Part shown: one piece after another, positions 48,922-60,885 of the stretch
Numbering within the stretch: position 1 is the first letter of the stretch
Layout: every line of letters starts with the position of its first letter
Notes under the pieces: model-generated
The model's input: only the letters and a program-made list of their open reading frames with translations
Told to the model about the DNA's origin: nothing
Databases searched by the model: none
Source of the DNA: Acanthochlamys bracteata
Taxonomy: Eukaryota > Streptophyta > Magnoliopsida > Pandanales > Velloziaceae
Direction of reading: 5' to 3'
NCBI GenBank assembly: GCA_019914995.1
Contig: CM034145.1
Span: 434,001 to 498,000 of the forward strand
Length of the DNA stretch: 64,000 nucleotides
Translations under genes and position numbers: made by a program

Positions 48922-51400
48922 TCACGAAGCACCGTGTGCAGTCTCGTCAGTCGCAAGTGAGCAGCTTGATGATTTCTTCCCTTTTCTAATCTTCTGTTTT
49001 TTATTTGGGTTTGTAGTTGAATCGGACTCTTCTTTACTGCCATGTTCCCTCGAGTACATCTTGCATAACACCCAATCATCAAGCTACAAAAATTCATGAA
49101 AAAAATTTAAAACAAAAAACAAGACAAAACTTTAGAGAAATGATCAAAATTGAACAAGCTAATTAAGTAACCTTCATGGTTCGATTTTTAGAATCGACCG
49201 GAATCTGGTTTTCGACAATCATATACTCGTACATTTTCCAACTGGTCTTAATTCCTCGACCTTGTTTGCCATAATGAAATGATAAAGCTTTTTTCTTGCC
49301 TATTTCTTTGTCACTGGAATCCTTAATCGAAGCATCGCATCCGGTAGCTTTCCAGAATCCTTCCCTCGCCGATCGGTCTGGCCGTTTTCCTTGCGGGTAC
49401 TTCCGGTTCCTTGATGTGAAGAAGAACCAGTTCCCCATTCCTGCTGTATTATACTTTGCTACACGCAACCAGAACTCAAAATAAATGTTAAACTACACTA
49501 CGTCTACATGAGTTGCTATATGTGTGAATGATATGCAAAAATATTCAGTTCCTGAATATTAATAAAACTAAGACGACCAGAGGCAGTCAAATGTGCAATA
49601 TCCAGCTAAATTATTTGATCCCATATAGAATCCTATCAACGGTAGCACTAAGGACGTGTTTGAAACGCTCGTAATTTTATTTTTTTTTTTGTCAGATTTT
49701 AAGTTCCGAAAAATTCATATGTTTCGATTATATAAGAAATTCAGAATTTTATTTTGACATACAGAATTTTAATTCTAATTTTTTTATTTACATATTTTTT
49801 AATATAATTATATTTTTTAATTTTCAACACACTTTTAAAAATAATTAAAATATCGAAATCTACTTTCATTTTATTTTTAAAAAAATTTTATTTTTAATTA
49901 ATTTTTATTTTTATAAAATTTAATAACGTATATTTAAAATACGTCTTAAATTTGTCAAATTTGACAGTCAATGATAGATCTAAAACTGAAATCTTTGTAA
50001 AAATAAAAAAAATAACACTAAAACCAAATTACCATGCTGGACCGGATAACTTTTATCTGAGTCGGGCAAGGTCAGCATGATATGGCTAAACACTTACATG
50101 AGCTGGCCAGGTCGGGTCAGCTCAATTTATCTATATTTTTACTTTTGAATATATAAGATATTGTACGTACCGGTGAGTTCGTTAGGGTTGCTGTAGTAGA
50201 GTTCAACTTCATGGATGAGATCGGTTAGAAGTGGTTCACCGTTGATCTTCTTACGTAGAAAATAATCGATCATTTCTTCATCGGTCGGATCAAATTTTAC
50301 TCCCGGTGGTAAATTGTTCCATGCAAATTCCAGTACTTTTCGCTCTTTTACTTCTTCCTCTTGCTGCTCTTTTTCTTCAATATTTTCAGTTAAAATAAAT
50401 AAAATAACAAAAAAATTAAAAAATAAAAATAGATAACCATATAAATAAAATTTAATGAATTAAATTACCTATCATGATGATCTGTTGATCATGTTGCTGT
50501 GACTCTAGTTGTGTATTTTCTGGTCCAGCATCAACTAGCAAAGTTTTTGGGAAATAAATTAAAAAAAAATTAAGCAAAATTGAATTTGAAAATGAAATGT
50601 ATGTAAAACTGAATATAATGTACATATATTTCTACAGATACAATAAAAAGAAAAGGAATTTTGCAAAAATAATTACCCCAAAATAAAACAAAACAAGCTT
50701 GAAAATCAAGACCAACAGAATAAATTAAAAATGAAAACATAAAATTCCTAAATGAAATTATTAATTTAAATTTTGTAAAATACAATTAGTATATTTGAGC
50801 ACATGCAATGAACATATATATAATTCTACAGTGTTTCCACACAAAAAAAAAGGAAAAATGAAAACTTGAAGTAAATAAAACTTACCGATGATCATCTGCT
50901 GCTGCTGCTCTTCTTGTTGTCGTTCATGTAATTCTAGCTTCTGCAGATCTTCCGTTTCTTCTTTTTCTATATCTGATCTAATACATCCTGCATACCAACA
51001 TTACAAAAAAATACCAACAAATTTATTTTAAAAACATAAATTTTCCTAAAAACTAATTAAAAAGATATGATTTTATATATGAAAATGTTTCATCTGTATA
51101 AAAAAACAAGAAGAGAAAAACGAAGCGAAGTAATTGAACTATGTTGCGGTACATACCGCTAGCAAACTCTAGAGGATCAATATTTTCATGAAGAAAATCT
51201 TCGATTTCTTCCAACGCCGACGAAGAAAAGATATCATGATGAAGAACATCAAAACCAAACTGTTTGCAGCAGTCCGTAAAAAAATCTTCAAGTTCTTTTT
51301 CTTCCTGCATTACTGCAGCAGCAGCAGCGAATACTGATCCTTCAACTTCAACATTTTCTCCATCTTCTGCTTCTGCTTCTGCTGCTGTTTCTTTCTTCAT
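48922..51400 (-). CDS. NAC-domain transcription factor with long N-terminal extension
   Basis: Six exons on the minus strand (51157-51400, 50886-50987, 50469-50534, 50171-50374, 49172-49458, 48922-49083) join in phase to 354 residues. The first 140 residues are acidic (EAEAEDGENVEVEG, EEIEDFLHENIDP) and then Gln/Glu-rich (ERQQEEQQQQMIIG, QLESQQHDQQ). The NAC domain follows at about 153-315: LPPGVKFDPTDEEMIDYFLR, ELYYSNPNEL, NWFFFTSRNRKYPQGKRPDR, FWKATGCDASIKD, KKKALSFHYGKQGRGIKTSW and LDDWVLCKMY. The tail is short and basic (NPNKKQKIRKGKKSS). NAC proteins usually start with the domain and activate from the C-terminus, so here the layout is inverted. It binds DNA in the nucleus; its targets are unknown. 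Start chosen as the first ATG of the frame; the codon before it is TTG. Confidence 0.9.
49653..49945. mobile_element. AT-rich short inverted-repeat element, family I, in a NAC intron
   Basis: About 293 bp from GACGTGTTT to AAATACGTC, a 9-bp inverted repeat with one mismatch at most. It lies wholly inside the intron between NAC exons 4 and 5 and shares the core strings of the family, such as 'taatttttttatttacatat' and 'ttttcaacacacttttaaaa'. Confidence 0.75.
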
Positions 51401-51942
51401 TGGCAATCAATCAACAACAACAATCAACAAAGAACTATTGAAGAAGAAAGATTAATTTGAGTCGAAGAAGACGAGAAAGATTTGTATAATATAATTATTA
51501 ATGAGTAGTTTTATAATTATATAAACTCTAGTTATAATCGTTAGTAGATGACTATTATAATAAGAGATTGAACTTGTATGAACTCTAATTGAACTTTGTC
51601 AGTAGCCTGAAATTAAACTGAAAAGATATTTGATAACTGAACTGTTAGTTAAGATGTTAAAAAACAATCTTTTAGAAGCCAGGAAATTCTAACGTCTAGA
51701 TTTAAATTCTGATACTCTCTCTCTCTCTTAGTTTTGTTTTTTTTTTTTTTTTTTGCAAATATAAACAAACTTAAGAGATTTACATTAAGATAAACTCTTG
51801 AAATAGACAATTAAAAACAAACACACTGATAGTTTATCAAAACAACGAGAGCTTTAAATTTAAAAAAAGTTTTTAAAGAAAACTAAAGAGCCGCAAATGT
51901 TTAAAGATTTATTTACATACATTTTCATCTGTTTCATGTTCA

Positions 51943-52864
51943 TCAAATCCTTGAAGGGATGAATGGTGTAGTGTTGAGAAGGTATGCAGCAGCTGCAGCA
52001 GCTCCACTTCCTAGCTTCACTGGGTAACCAACAATTGAAGCTGCAGCAAAAATAATAAACAAATTTCTTTCAATTAAGCGCAACTTTTAGCTCCTGACTA
52101 AGAAAATATTTGGGAGTACTTAAAATATAAAGTATTTAAAAAGTATTTTTAGAAAATTTTTTTACTTGTTGTCTAAATAATATGTTTTAAATATTTATAA
52201 AAAATAAGCTTTATTTTTTAACTAAAAATTTAAATAAAATAGTATAAAAAATTTATTAAAAAACAAAATTAAAAAATAAAAAATAAATGAAAAGTAATTC
52301 CAAACTGCACCGAGATATTCTGCAATTTACCAGCAACTTTCTCATGTCTGTCAAATTGTTGGTGACTCCAGTCGCAGTCTCGTTGTGAACAACGTAGATG
52401 GCCTCAATATTTATGGTACCTGTCCATTGCTAGTTTCGAAGCCAAGATATCAAAGTTTGCAGCTTGATCCCAGTCACTCTCCACGACTTCCACGTCAAAG
52501 TTAAGACGCTTCTCCGATCCTGATCGATCCAGAGCAGACTGACAATTTTATTACCAGGTGATAGCGTGTTTGTCAGAGCACTCTCTCAAGCCCCGGTACC
52601 TAAAAGCAGATGTATTGCCGTTTGAATCATACGTGGTTACAATAATGAAAGCTATGACCGGAAACAAGTTATATACCAGTAGTAGGGATCAAAACAGGCG
52701 TTCCGGTTGTTGTCTTGAAGATTTTCTTGACATCCTCAAGGAGTGTCTTTGTCAATGTAGGAACAGCAGGAGAACGGTAGTCCTCATTGTTTCTGTTCAT
52801 TGCCCTTAACACAGGCTCCAGGAACAAAGAGATGGTTCTGATCGGGTCCATAAACGTAATCCAT
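51943..52864 (-). pseudogene. AGT1: Relic of serine:glyoxylate aminotransferase (AGT1)
   Basis: AGT1 is a peroxisomal photorespiratory enzyme of about 400 residues. Only pieces remain. The first codons (52864 downward) read MDYVYGPDQNHLFVPG, then about eight codons are missing and the frame changes to AMNRNNEDYRSPAVPTLTKT and LLEDVKKIFKTTTGTPVLIP. A second piece (about 52540-52390) reads LLWIDQ, then VVESDW and FDILASKLA with breaks. The last exon (about 52034 to 51943) is intact: VGYPVKLGSGAAAAAAY and the peroxisomal ending TTPFIPSRI. The lysine-bearing centre of the enzyme is absent. It kept introns, so it is a decayed genomic duplicate and not a retrocopy. A working copy is expected elsewhere in the genome. 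Confidence 0.88.
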
Positions 52865-52869
52865 CTTTC

Positions 52870-54600
52870 TTCTTCAGAGATTTACACTGACAACAATTCA
52901 GAAAAGAGCTTGTTTAGAAAAAAAAAATCTTGCTCAAGTCTTTTAAGAAAACCACTAAAGAGAAAATAGATTTATTTCAAAGCATAATATGTATGCAGAA
53001 GGAACTGAGCTTCCTAGAATTCTAATCTATGCATTTGCTCTTCAAACTTCGAACTAAATTTTCATATAGGCTGGTTAATTTACTGATAGAGCAATAACTT
53101 CCAAGATAACACCGCATGCTAATTAGAAAAAAGTTTCCTAAAAGAGCAACGATTTGAGATTACCTAGCAACGACCTCATGGAAGAAATAAACGAAAGAGA
53201 GAAAGCACTGAATTCAGCTTTAAAAGAGTGACCAAGATTTTCAGTAAGCAAAGAGTTTTCCACCATTTCTGTCTGTATTACTTTTGGGACTAAATTGCTC
53301 AATCAGTTACAGAAAACGGTGAAAATTTAGAGCATAAGACACCTCTGCCGAAAGTCCTCATTATGAAGTATGCAACTCCTGATCAGAATCGATCGAGACT
53401 AAACTGAAAATAATTGCTACAACGAATAATTACAGAAAACGGCGTAGTTCTTCCATAAAGCTAGAACGAATAATTGCTAAATTAGTTGCAGTTATTCAAC
53501 TAAACAGGTACCTTCGATACGAATTCAATCTTACAGATCAGTATATCAATGAATAGAAACAATACCGAAACAAATCTTGCTAATCGCAAACATGAAGAAA
53601 TAAAATTTTTGAATAAATAGAAAATTTACCTCAATTTTTGTTATCCAGCCACCGGGGAGCAAGTGAAGTGATAGTGTTGAGATTTTATAGGAGAAGAAAC
53701 TAGAGTTTTGAAGTATGTAGCTTTATAAGTTTTTGTGACTTGTAAAAAATTTATAACGCAGAAACAAAATGGCGAAATGTTCTAAAAGAGAACGAACCTA
53801 AGAATAATGGAAAATTTTGACATCTTAGAAAGTAAATGTGACATAAGCACACTCTAACACTGCTAAGATTGAATTGCTGAACCAAGTAATTGAACTATGA
53901 CCAAATCGCTAAACCGGTAAGTTAACTAGATGGAAACTAAGGGCATGTTTCAATCAAAAAGAACCCCACTTCCTCCATTTAAAATTTGAGTTTCATCACT
54001 TTATATATTTTACTTATCATTTCGAAACATCTCTTAAAACACGCCCTAAACTGGTTTATGATTTTTCGGTTGAGCAAGCTGGTTCGGTTCAGATTCTAAA
54101 ACATTACTATTATGTGGCGTATACATAGATTTGAATATAATTATACAAGATATAAGATTGTGACATAATTCATGTAATGAATCCTTTCTAACGACTAACG
54201 AGATAAGCTATCCTAAGAGTATAACTGGGCTCTTTCAAAGTACTTAGATATCGGGTTATAATGGGCTTTGTAAGTCCTCAAAGCCCATTTGTAATCAGCC
54301 CATTTCGAATCCTTCGGCACTTTTCGGCCTATATCTCTCTAATACTAGCATACACCGATTTTCGTTCCAACCACCGACTTCTCACCTTTCTCAACAACCC
54401 AATCCAAAATCGCCTCTAAAATGTTAACTTATTTACATATCGTACCAATAATCTATTTCCGTAATTCGTTCAATCGCAAAACATACCCATTCGCATCCAT
54501 AAAGCTGTTCCTCTCTAAACCCACGAAAGTCAATGTAATTACTACCCGTGTCACTGTAGCTTTATAATAGTTATCCCTATTTCCAAACCCATTGTTGTCA
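52870..54600. other. Intergenic; former 5' region of the AGT1 relic and promoter of the SWIB gene
   Basis: No gene is seen. Bases 53940-54060 are short AT-rich repeat remnants. Bases 54230-54320 contain 'aaagcccatttgtaatcagc' strings (GCCCA elements common in promoters of housekeeping plant genes). Bases 54600-54700 are a GA-rich leader. Confidence 0.55.
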
Positions 54601-54767
54601 TTCAAGATCTAGAGAGAGAAAGAGAGTTCTCTCAGAGACCGAAAGAGAAAGAACTCAAATTTTTTCTAGGAGAGAGAGAGAGACAGAGAGAGAATTGTCA
54701 ATTATCAATTATTATTTTCGGTTTCGAAACCTGCGCGCGTGCTCGAGAGTCGAGAGCTGGAGCAGTG

Positions 54768-57700
54768 ATGGTGACAGACCAGGAGCTAGCGAGCTGCGTG
54801 GAATCACTCTTACGTCAGCAACAACCATCGCCACTGCTGCCGGGTTCCGACGAACGTGCAGCGGCTACGGCTGCTACTGTCTCCGGCGTTCTCCGGCAAC
54901 TCGAAGCGAAGCTTGGTCTCGATCTGTCTCATAAAGCTGCTTTCATTCAGAACCAGATCGACCTTCTCCTTCATCATCATCCACAAAATGACCACTTTAC
55001 CCCTCAACAACAGCAGCAGCAACAGCAACATGTAATTTCCCATCAAATGGACCATTTCCCCCCTGCTCATCATCCATCGGCGTTCGCTCAGTTTCCGCGG
55101 GAGCATGAGATTGCGTTCCGGTACCCCGCGGGTATGATGGGGACAATCCAGTTCCAGCAGCAGCAGTTTATGCATCACCAGCAGCAACAGCTGGTGAGGC
55201 CAATTGTTGGACACCATGGTGGGGTCACTGTTGCCGCACCGCCGCCAAGTCAGCATCAGCCGCCACAGCAGCAGCGGCAGATTGTCAGACCTGTCACTGC
55301 TTCTGCTGCTCCGCCGAAGCAGAGGTTTGTGTGATTTCGACTGGTTGCTACTGTTAGCTACGCATTTTGATTTATGGTGACTGTATTTGGCTATAGTCTG
55401 GTTTTTAAGTTGAATTGCTTTAGATATAAACTGAATTGACATGCTAGTGCTGTAATGTGATTAGTATGATTATGTTTTCTAGTTTATGGGTGATATTCGT
55501 TAATGTTCTCATCAGTTTTGCATAATTTTCTTGATCCTCGAAAGTATGATAAATTTAGCTTGTAATGCTATAATTTAACTCCTAATCAGTTTTGTTTCAA
55601 GTTAAATTGAATTGGTACAAGCTAAACTATCATGCATCTCAGATATTGTGTTGGATAGTAATGATAGTATGATAGCTATGCGTATTATTCGTGACAATGA
55701 CTGACACAACTCTCTGCTTTTAGATATTGTGTATTATTTACTAGCCCCTTTAGTAAGATTGTTTTATTCCTTTAGTGGAATAGTTACCATTTTGAATCAG
55801 AGTGTTATGATTGTGTGGAGCCATCTCTCTGTCTTACTGAATTCACTTAGTTTGTTGTCATAAAATATTTTTCTTAATAGAGCATGATCGCCTGCATGAC
55901 CCATGTCTCTGTAACTTTTTTCCATTTCTTTAAAATTTACATCTGTACTCTTCATGAAATAAAATATTCTGTAGTTGAACATGGCCTGTTTGTGGTTATG
56001 CATGCAGTATTTAAGTAATGGTGTTTTTGCTATTAGCTTTATAGTTTGGAATGCGTCTTGTAATTACTACTAGCTTCACTTGTGAGTTTCAGTTGTTGCA
56101 GTTGCAGTATAAAGAAAATTTTTTCTGATGGTGCACATTTAGCTAAATCGATTCATGTAGTTGGTTGGATGATTACTTGGAGGTGTTGTGGTTGCTTTTT
56201 GTAGATAGGGGTATTGTCTAGCTTTTCACTCAGTTCGCATGTTTGTAGTGTCGTGTGTAATTAAGAAAAAGGAGGAAAGTGCGAGTCTGTAAAGTCAACC
56301 CACTTATTCAGTAGCGTCTAGGACTTTCTATAGGATAGCATCCATTTTTCCTTGCTTCACCATACTTATGGAAAATGAGAAACTTTCCTTTATTTAGAAG
56401 AAGACAAAAAGAAAATCCCTGCATCATGACTTGAAGATAATCTCTGCATTTGTCTTGCCTTTTGTTTAGCTCTGTTGCTGTCAAAAGAAGAGGTGGTCCA
56501 GGTGGCCTGAACAAGATTTGTGGTGTTTCACCTGAACTGCAGGCTATTGTTGGTGAGCCGGCAATGGCAAGAACCCAGGTAATGTTGGAAATAGGAAATT
56601 TTTAGGAAACCTAGAAGAACTATTCATTTTATCGTCCTAGCTTGTGCAGTGAAATTCTAGTACCCCATTTCAGATAGTGAAACAGTTATGGGCTTACATC
56701 CGGAATAATAATCTCCAAGATCCTAATAACAAGAGAAAGATCATCTGCAACGATCAACTGCGATTGGTTTTTGAGACTGATTGTACTGACATGTTCAAGA
56801 TGAATAAGCTCTTGGCTAAGCACATTTTACCTCTCGATCAGACTAGTAAGCACTAAGCAGTTATATTAATTAATTGTCTTTTCTTCTGGTGTGTTTCAAT
56901 CAGATGAAATTAATGGATGTTTCCTTTTTAAGTAGGAGATCCAGGTCCTGACACCAAAAGATTGAAGTCTGCTGAAGAAGTTGTTCCTCCACCTGCACCT
57001 GAACCTGCACCTGAACCTGAACCTGCATCTGAACCTGAACCTGAACCTGCACATGAACTTGAACCTGAACCTGCACCTGAATCTAAATTTGAGCCTGTAC
57101 CTAAATTAGAGAGCAGTTCCAGCGAATACCCCATGGTTATATCTGAGGCCTTAACATGCTTTTTTGCAACTGGAGAGAAGGAGATGCTTCAGTCTGAGGC
57201 CTTGAGGCGCATTTGGCTTTACATAAAAGATAACCACTTAGAGGTTAGTTTATCTGCTCTTATAAATATTAAATTTCTATTGCTCTATCACAATATCTCC
57301 TCTAATAGGGACTTCTTCTCGGATGGTATAACATGCCACGGCAGTCATTTAAAAGAAAATAGATTATTCTTTTTTTAAAAAGCAATTGTTTTCTAGGTAA
57401 TGCTTTCTGGAAGCCTTTTATGGCATGAGATGGTTTTATTATCATAGTGGCGCTCTATTCTCTAGGTTACTTCATCTTTGTAGGCAGAATATGCACAATA
57501 TGCAACAAAGTTGTTGTCAATCCTAAGTGTTTAGGCAAAGTAAAAGTGAATCAATCAATTCCTCATATGAAACATGTGAGTTAGAACAATGACTGTGATG
57601 TGCTTTCATTTCTTTTGTACATTCTTCAGTTGTTTGCCTTGTGCTACTCTTGTGATAAAGGATCTTAAATTCCTTCTATATTCTGAAACTTGTTGTAGGA

Positions 57701-57821
57701 CCCCATGAATTCGATGGTGGTGTTGTGCGACTCTAAGCTCCAAGAACTTTTTGGCTGCAAAAACTTCTCAGCTTTAGGATTATCAGACCTGTTGGCACAC
57801 CATCTTTCCAAGCAGTCCTAA
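54768..57821 (+). CDS. DEK_C plus double SWIB/MDM2 domain protein
   Basis: Five exons (54768-55324, 56470-56578, 56674-56845, 56936-57243, 57699-57821) join in phase to 422 residues. Residues 1-60 (DQELASCVESLLRQ, GVLRQLEAKLGLDLSHKAAF) form a DEK_C-like helical domain. Residues 85-185 are Gln/His/Pro-rich. The first SWIB domain is at about 198-277 (GLNKICGVSPELQAIVGEPA, VKQLWAYIRNNNLQDPNNKR) and the second at about 342-421 (EALRRIWLYIKDNHLE, LQELFGCKNFSALGLSDLLA). The hinge carries a run of Pro-Glu repeats (57000-57100). Proteins of this kind are nuclear chromatin or transcription cofactors, related to the yeast UAF30 subunit. The ATG at 54768 is the first in the frame and follows a GA-rich leader. 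Confidence 0.93.
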
Positions 57822-59241
57822 CACAGAGGGTTTTTACTTGTTAGGCAGGTACTATACGTCTTTGATTGTTTTGATTTTCCTGAGGTACGTGTTCAACGAG
57901 GGTTCATGTGCATTTTCCCTATTCTAGATAATTTTTTATTAGAGGCATTTCACAGACTTGGTAGATTGTATGGGTGTTAGCTTCTTTTAGATAATGGATG
58001 AGTCTGTTACTTCAGCATTATGACAAGAAAACATTTTTTCTGTTGACATCATTATATTTATGCTTTGAACATATGTTTTCCAAAACAGGATCGTAAAAGT
58101 TACAGCATAAGGTTGGAATTTACATGGTAATAACAAGATATAGGTTGCATATGATGCTTAGGCCAAGGAAGCTGTTTACAAAGAATACTAAGTCCCAGTT
58201 GAGTCTATTAATCATTAGCGTCATGCAACCCGACAACGTGTGTTACTTGTGTCCACTGACATGGTTTAGAACTTATCATTGCAGCTGGCCTACGCATATC
58301 TTATTCAATCTTAAGTACTGGATTTACCTAGTCACACATAACACTCTGATATTTGTGAAAGTAAAAATTGTATTTTTTCTTCAAGTAACTCAGCAAACAA
58401 TCTTAAGTAACATTTAAATTTTTTTACAAGAAATGTCATAGACTAAATTCAACGAGAAAATATTTTAATTTAAAAGGTCATAATCCTATGAATGATGTAT
58501 TCCTCCAATATTTTATAGAATTTACCCAATATCTAAGCAAGTGCTGTAGTCAACCAGCTTGCTCTGAATCATGTTTCTTTCATAGACTAGTTTTCACTTT
58601 GTTTGTAATAATTTCTACTTCTTTTGGATGCAGATGTGCAGTGACAGTTCTAACTTATAACAGATACTTAATGGGAAACATCGATTGGTTCGTGGTTTTA
58701 GATAATTGTATGTTCTGTCAAGCAACTGTTGTATGTATGAGGCTGATTGTAGTTTACTCATGTGTAGTGGTAAGGGAATGGTGATAGATGATGACAAAAT
58801 CCATTTTCTGCTTTGCTCTTCAGTTAACTTTACTTACTGGTGATAAAGGTAAACTGATTGGAAAAGGTGAATCCAGAAGGAGGCTCTTTTATCAGAAAAT
58901 TAGTACAAACTTCGAACATTTAGATCACTTTTTTTGTGAGTTATTTGTTCAAACAGGCTGCCTTCTCTGAAAGATGCTTATGTTGTTGCAATATCTAGTC
59001 AGGTAAATTTATTATTCATCAACTACATTTTGCCTGGTACCAGTTTCATTCTTCTTTAAACATAAGCATACTATCATTTGAACCTGCTCTTATTATATGG
59101 TTATAGAAGCTGATTTAAGTTATTTTCATATATTATGATCTTGTGATTTCCTTGTCAGAATCTAATACTTCAATTTGAATAGAAAGATGGTATTTGCATA
59201 TAGGTCCTCATTACTGCTATAGACCTAGGTAGGGTTCTGTT
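57822..59241. other. 3' flanks of the SWIB gene (+) and the NTF2-like gene (-)
   Basis: Composition is transcript-like rather than repeat-like, and a possible spliced 3' exon lies at about 58955-59001 ('tcaaacaggctgcc' to 'agtcaggtaaat'). No protein family is recognised in the open frames here (58124-58417, 58488-58784). Confidence 0.5.
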
Positions 59242-60394
59242 TCATACAATTGTCTTCTTCCACAGAATAAGGGTTACAAATGTTGATAGTAGGCTTAGAA
59301 GACAGTACATCAAGACAGTTTTATCCTTCCCTTTTAGATTTGGTGCAACCTTATCTAAGACAGAGTCAAGAAAAGCCAGGAGTTTCTGCAAAAAAAACGA
59401 TCAAAATAGTTTAGTTGTCTTCATATAGGAATTTGGCTTTCAACTACTTGATTTTGATGGGGTGATGCTAGCATAAGCTTACCTTTTTAATCGGCTCCCA
59501 GTAGTTCATTGGATCAACTATGTCATTCCCATGCCTGTTTTGTTGATGCAACACATATAGCAAAGAATTAACTTTAATTTGGATTTCTAGTTTGTTTTTT
59601 TCTTTTGGATAACAACCTTGTTTACCTTAGAAAAACTTTGCCTTGATAGCCGTGAGTCACTTGAATGCTGTAATGTTGTCCCAGGGGTATATTAAAACCT
59701 TTCCATTCTTCAAAAAAAATTGGGAAAAGAAAAGGAAGGGTTAGTTGAGGTAATCTTACAGTCTTATTATTAAGATTGTAGGTCTTTTAGGTTTTAACAC
59801 AGACCTACTAGACACTTCATGCAGAGTTCAGGTTCTTGCTCCCCGCACTTGGGTCTGATAACAATTTCTCCATGGCGCACAAGGGCAGCTAAAATAGCCG
59901 AGACAAGCTCTATAATTATCTGCAATGTGAAAAATAATCTATTGAAATTCTTCTGGGTTTTGGCAGCCTTTTTCTTGGGAGAAATATTCTTTTCTAAGTG
60001 CTAAACTTTATTAATTTCATTGCTCAGTGTGGAGTTATAGATGTTGTACCTTCTCCCCATTAAATAGATAAAGGAAAGGAAGCAGGTTGGTAAAATCCTT
60101 CGAATTCTTGAGTTCATTGGTTACAACTTCTGATAAATCATCCAAGTTCCCAGTCATAAATGCACTGAACAACTTTGAAGCTGTCTCAAAAATCACCTGA
60201 TCTTGATCATTGTTGTCGGATGAGGGTAGATTGCCTTGAGCAAGGACTAATGTTGTTCTCCTAGTTAAGAAAACCTTCTTTTTTGGATTGAAAATAACTG
60301 GTTTACATGTTGATTGAAGTTTCCTGCGATTGAAATTTGGTTTTGATCTTGGCTGTATCACCTGGACATGATTTAGTTGAGAGAGGCAATGCAT
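59242..60394 (-). CDS. Plastid-type NTF2-like fold protein with C-terminal membrane segment
   Basis: Five exons on the minus strand (60050-60394, 59805-59919, 59626-59707, 59483-59534, 59242-59385) join in phase to 245 residues. The first 55 residues are rich in Ser, Arg, Lys and Asn and poor in acid (PRSKPNFNRRKLQS), as in chloroplast transit peptides. The middle (FETASKLFSAFMTGNLDDLS, IIELVSAILAALVRHGEIVI, EWKGFNIPLGQHYSIQVTHG, YQGKVFLR, DPMNYWEPIKK) fits the cone fold of the nuclear transport factor 2-like family found in plastid proteins. The end has a hydrophobic stretch (YCLLSLLSTFVTLILW) followed by KK, a likely tail anchor. No catalytic residues are evident; function is unknown. The join EPELCMKCLV-EWKG rests on the donor TAG|GTCTGT at 59805, the only one that keeps the frame. 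Confidence 0.72.
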
Positions 60395-60654
60395 TTCTGG
60401 TGAACGAATTGATTAGTGATGTTTGCCGTGAATGACAGATTTGAGTTGGTGGTGTTTTTTTTGGATTATTATGGTTAGTTATGATAAGATTGTGAAGTCA
60501 AGGAAAGGAATGTACGAGTTGCAAGTAAAGAAAGCATTGGATTCATCTTCTTTCAATCTTCCTTTGTGGTAATATTGCTTCAAAAATAGGCTAGCATTTG
60601 GTTAACCAACATGGCTCTATAATTTTTCATATCTTATTTTATGTTTTATTTAAA

Positions 60655-60885
60655 GGTGCGTTTGGTAGTGCATACCAAAAATAATTTTTTAATTTTTTTA
60701 TTACAATTTATAATATTATTTAAAAATTTATTTAAAAATTTAGATAATGTAAAAAAATTTTACGTAATGAAATTTTTATTGTATATTTTTACTTTTTATT
60801 GAAGTAAAAAATATAAAATTTATTTTAAAAAAAAAAACTTTTTATTTTAGAAAAAATTTATTTTATAAGTAATTTTAAATGCACC
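60655..60885. mobile_element. AT-rich short inverted-repeat element, family II
   Basis: 231 bp with ends GGTGCGTTT and AAATGCACC, inverted with one mismatch. The AT-rich core ends 'attttataagtaattttaaa', the same as at 17008-17030. Confidence 0.75.

Noticed and set aside
54810-55442. 210-codon open frame antisense to SWIB exon 1
   Set aside because: Leu-rich product of reading CAG/CTG-type repeats backwards; the sense strand has a confident multi-exon gene.
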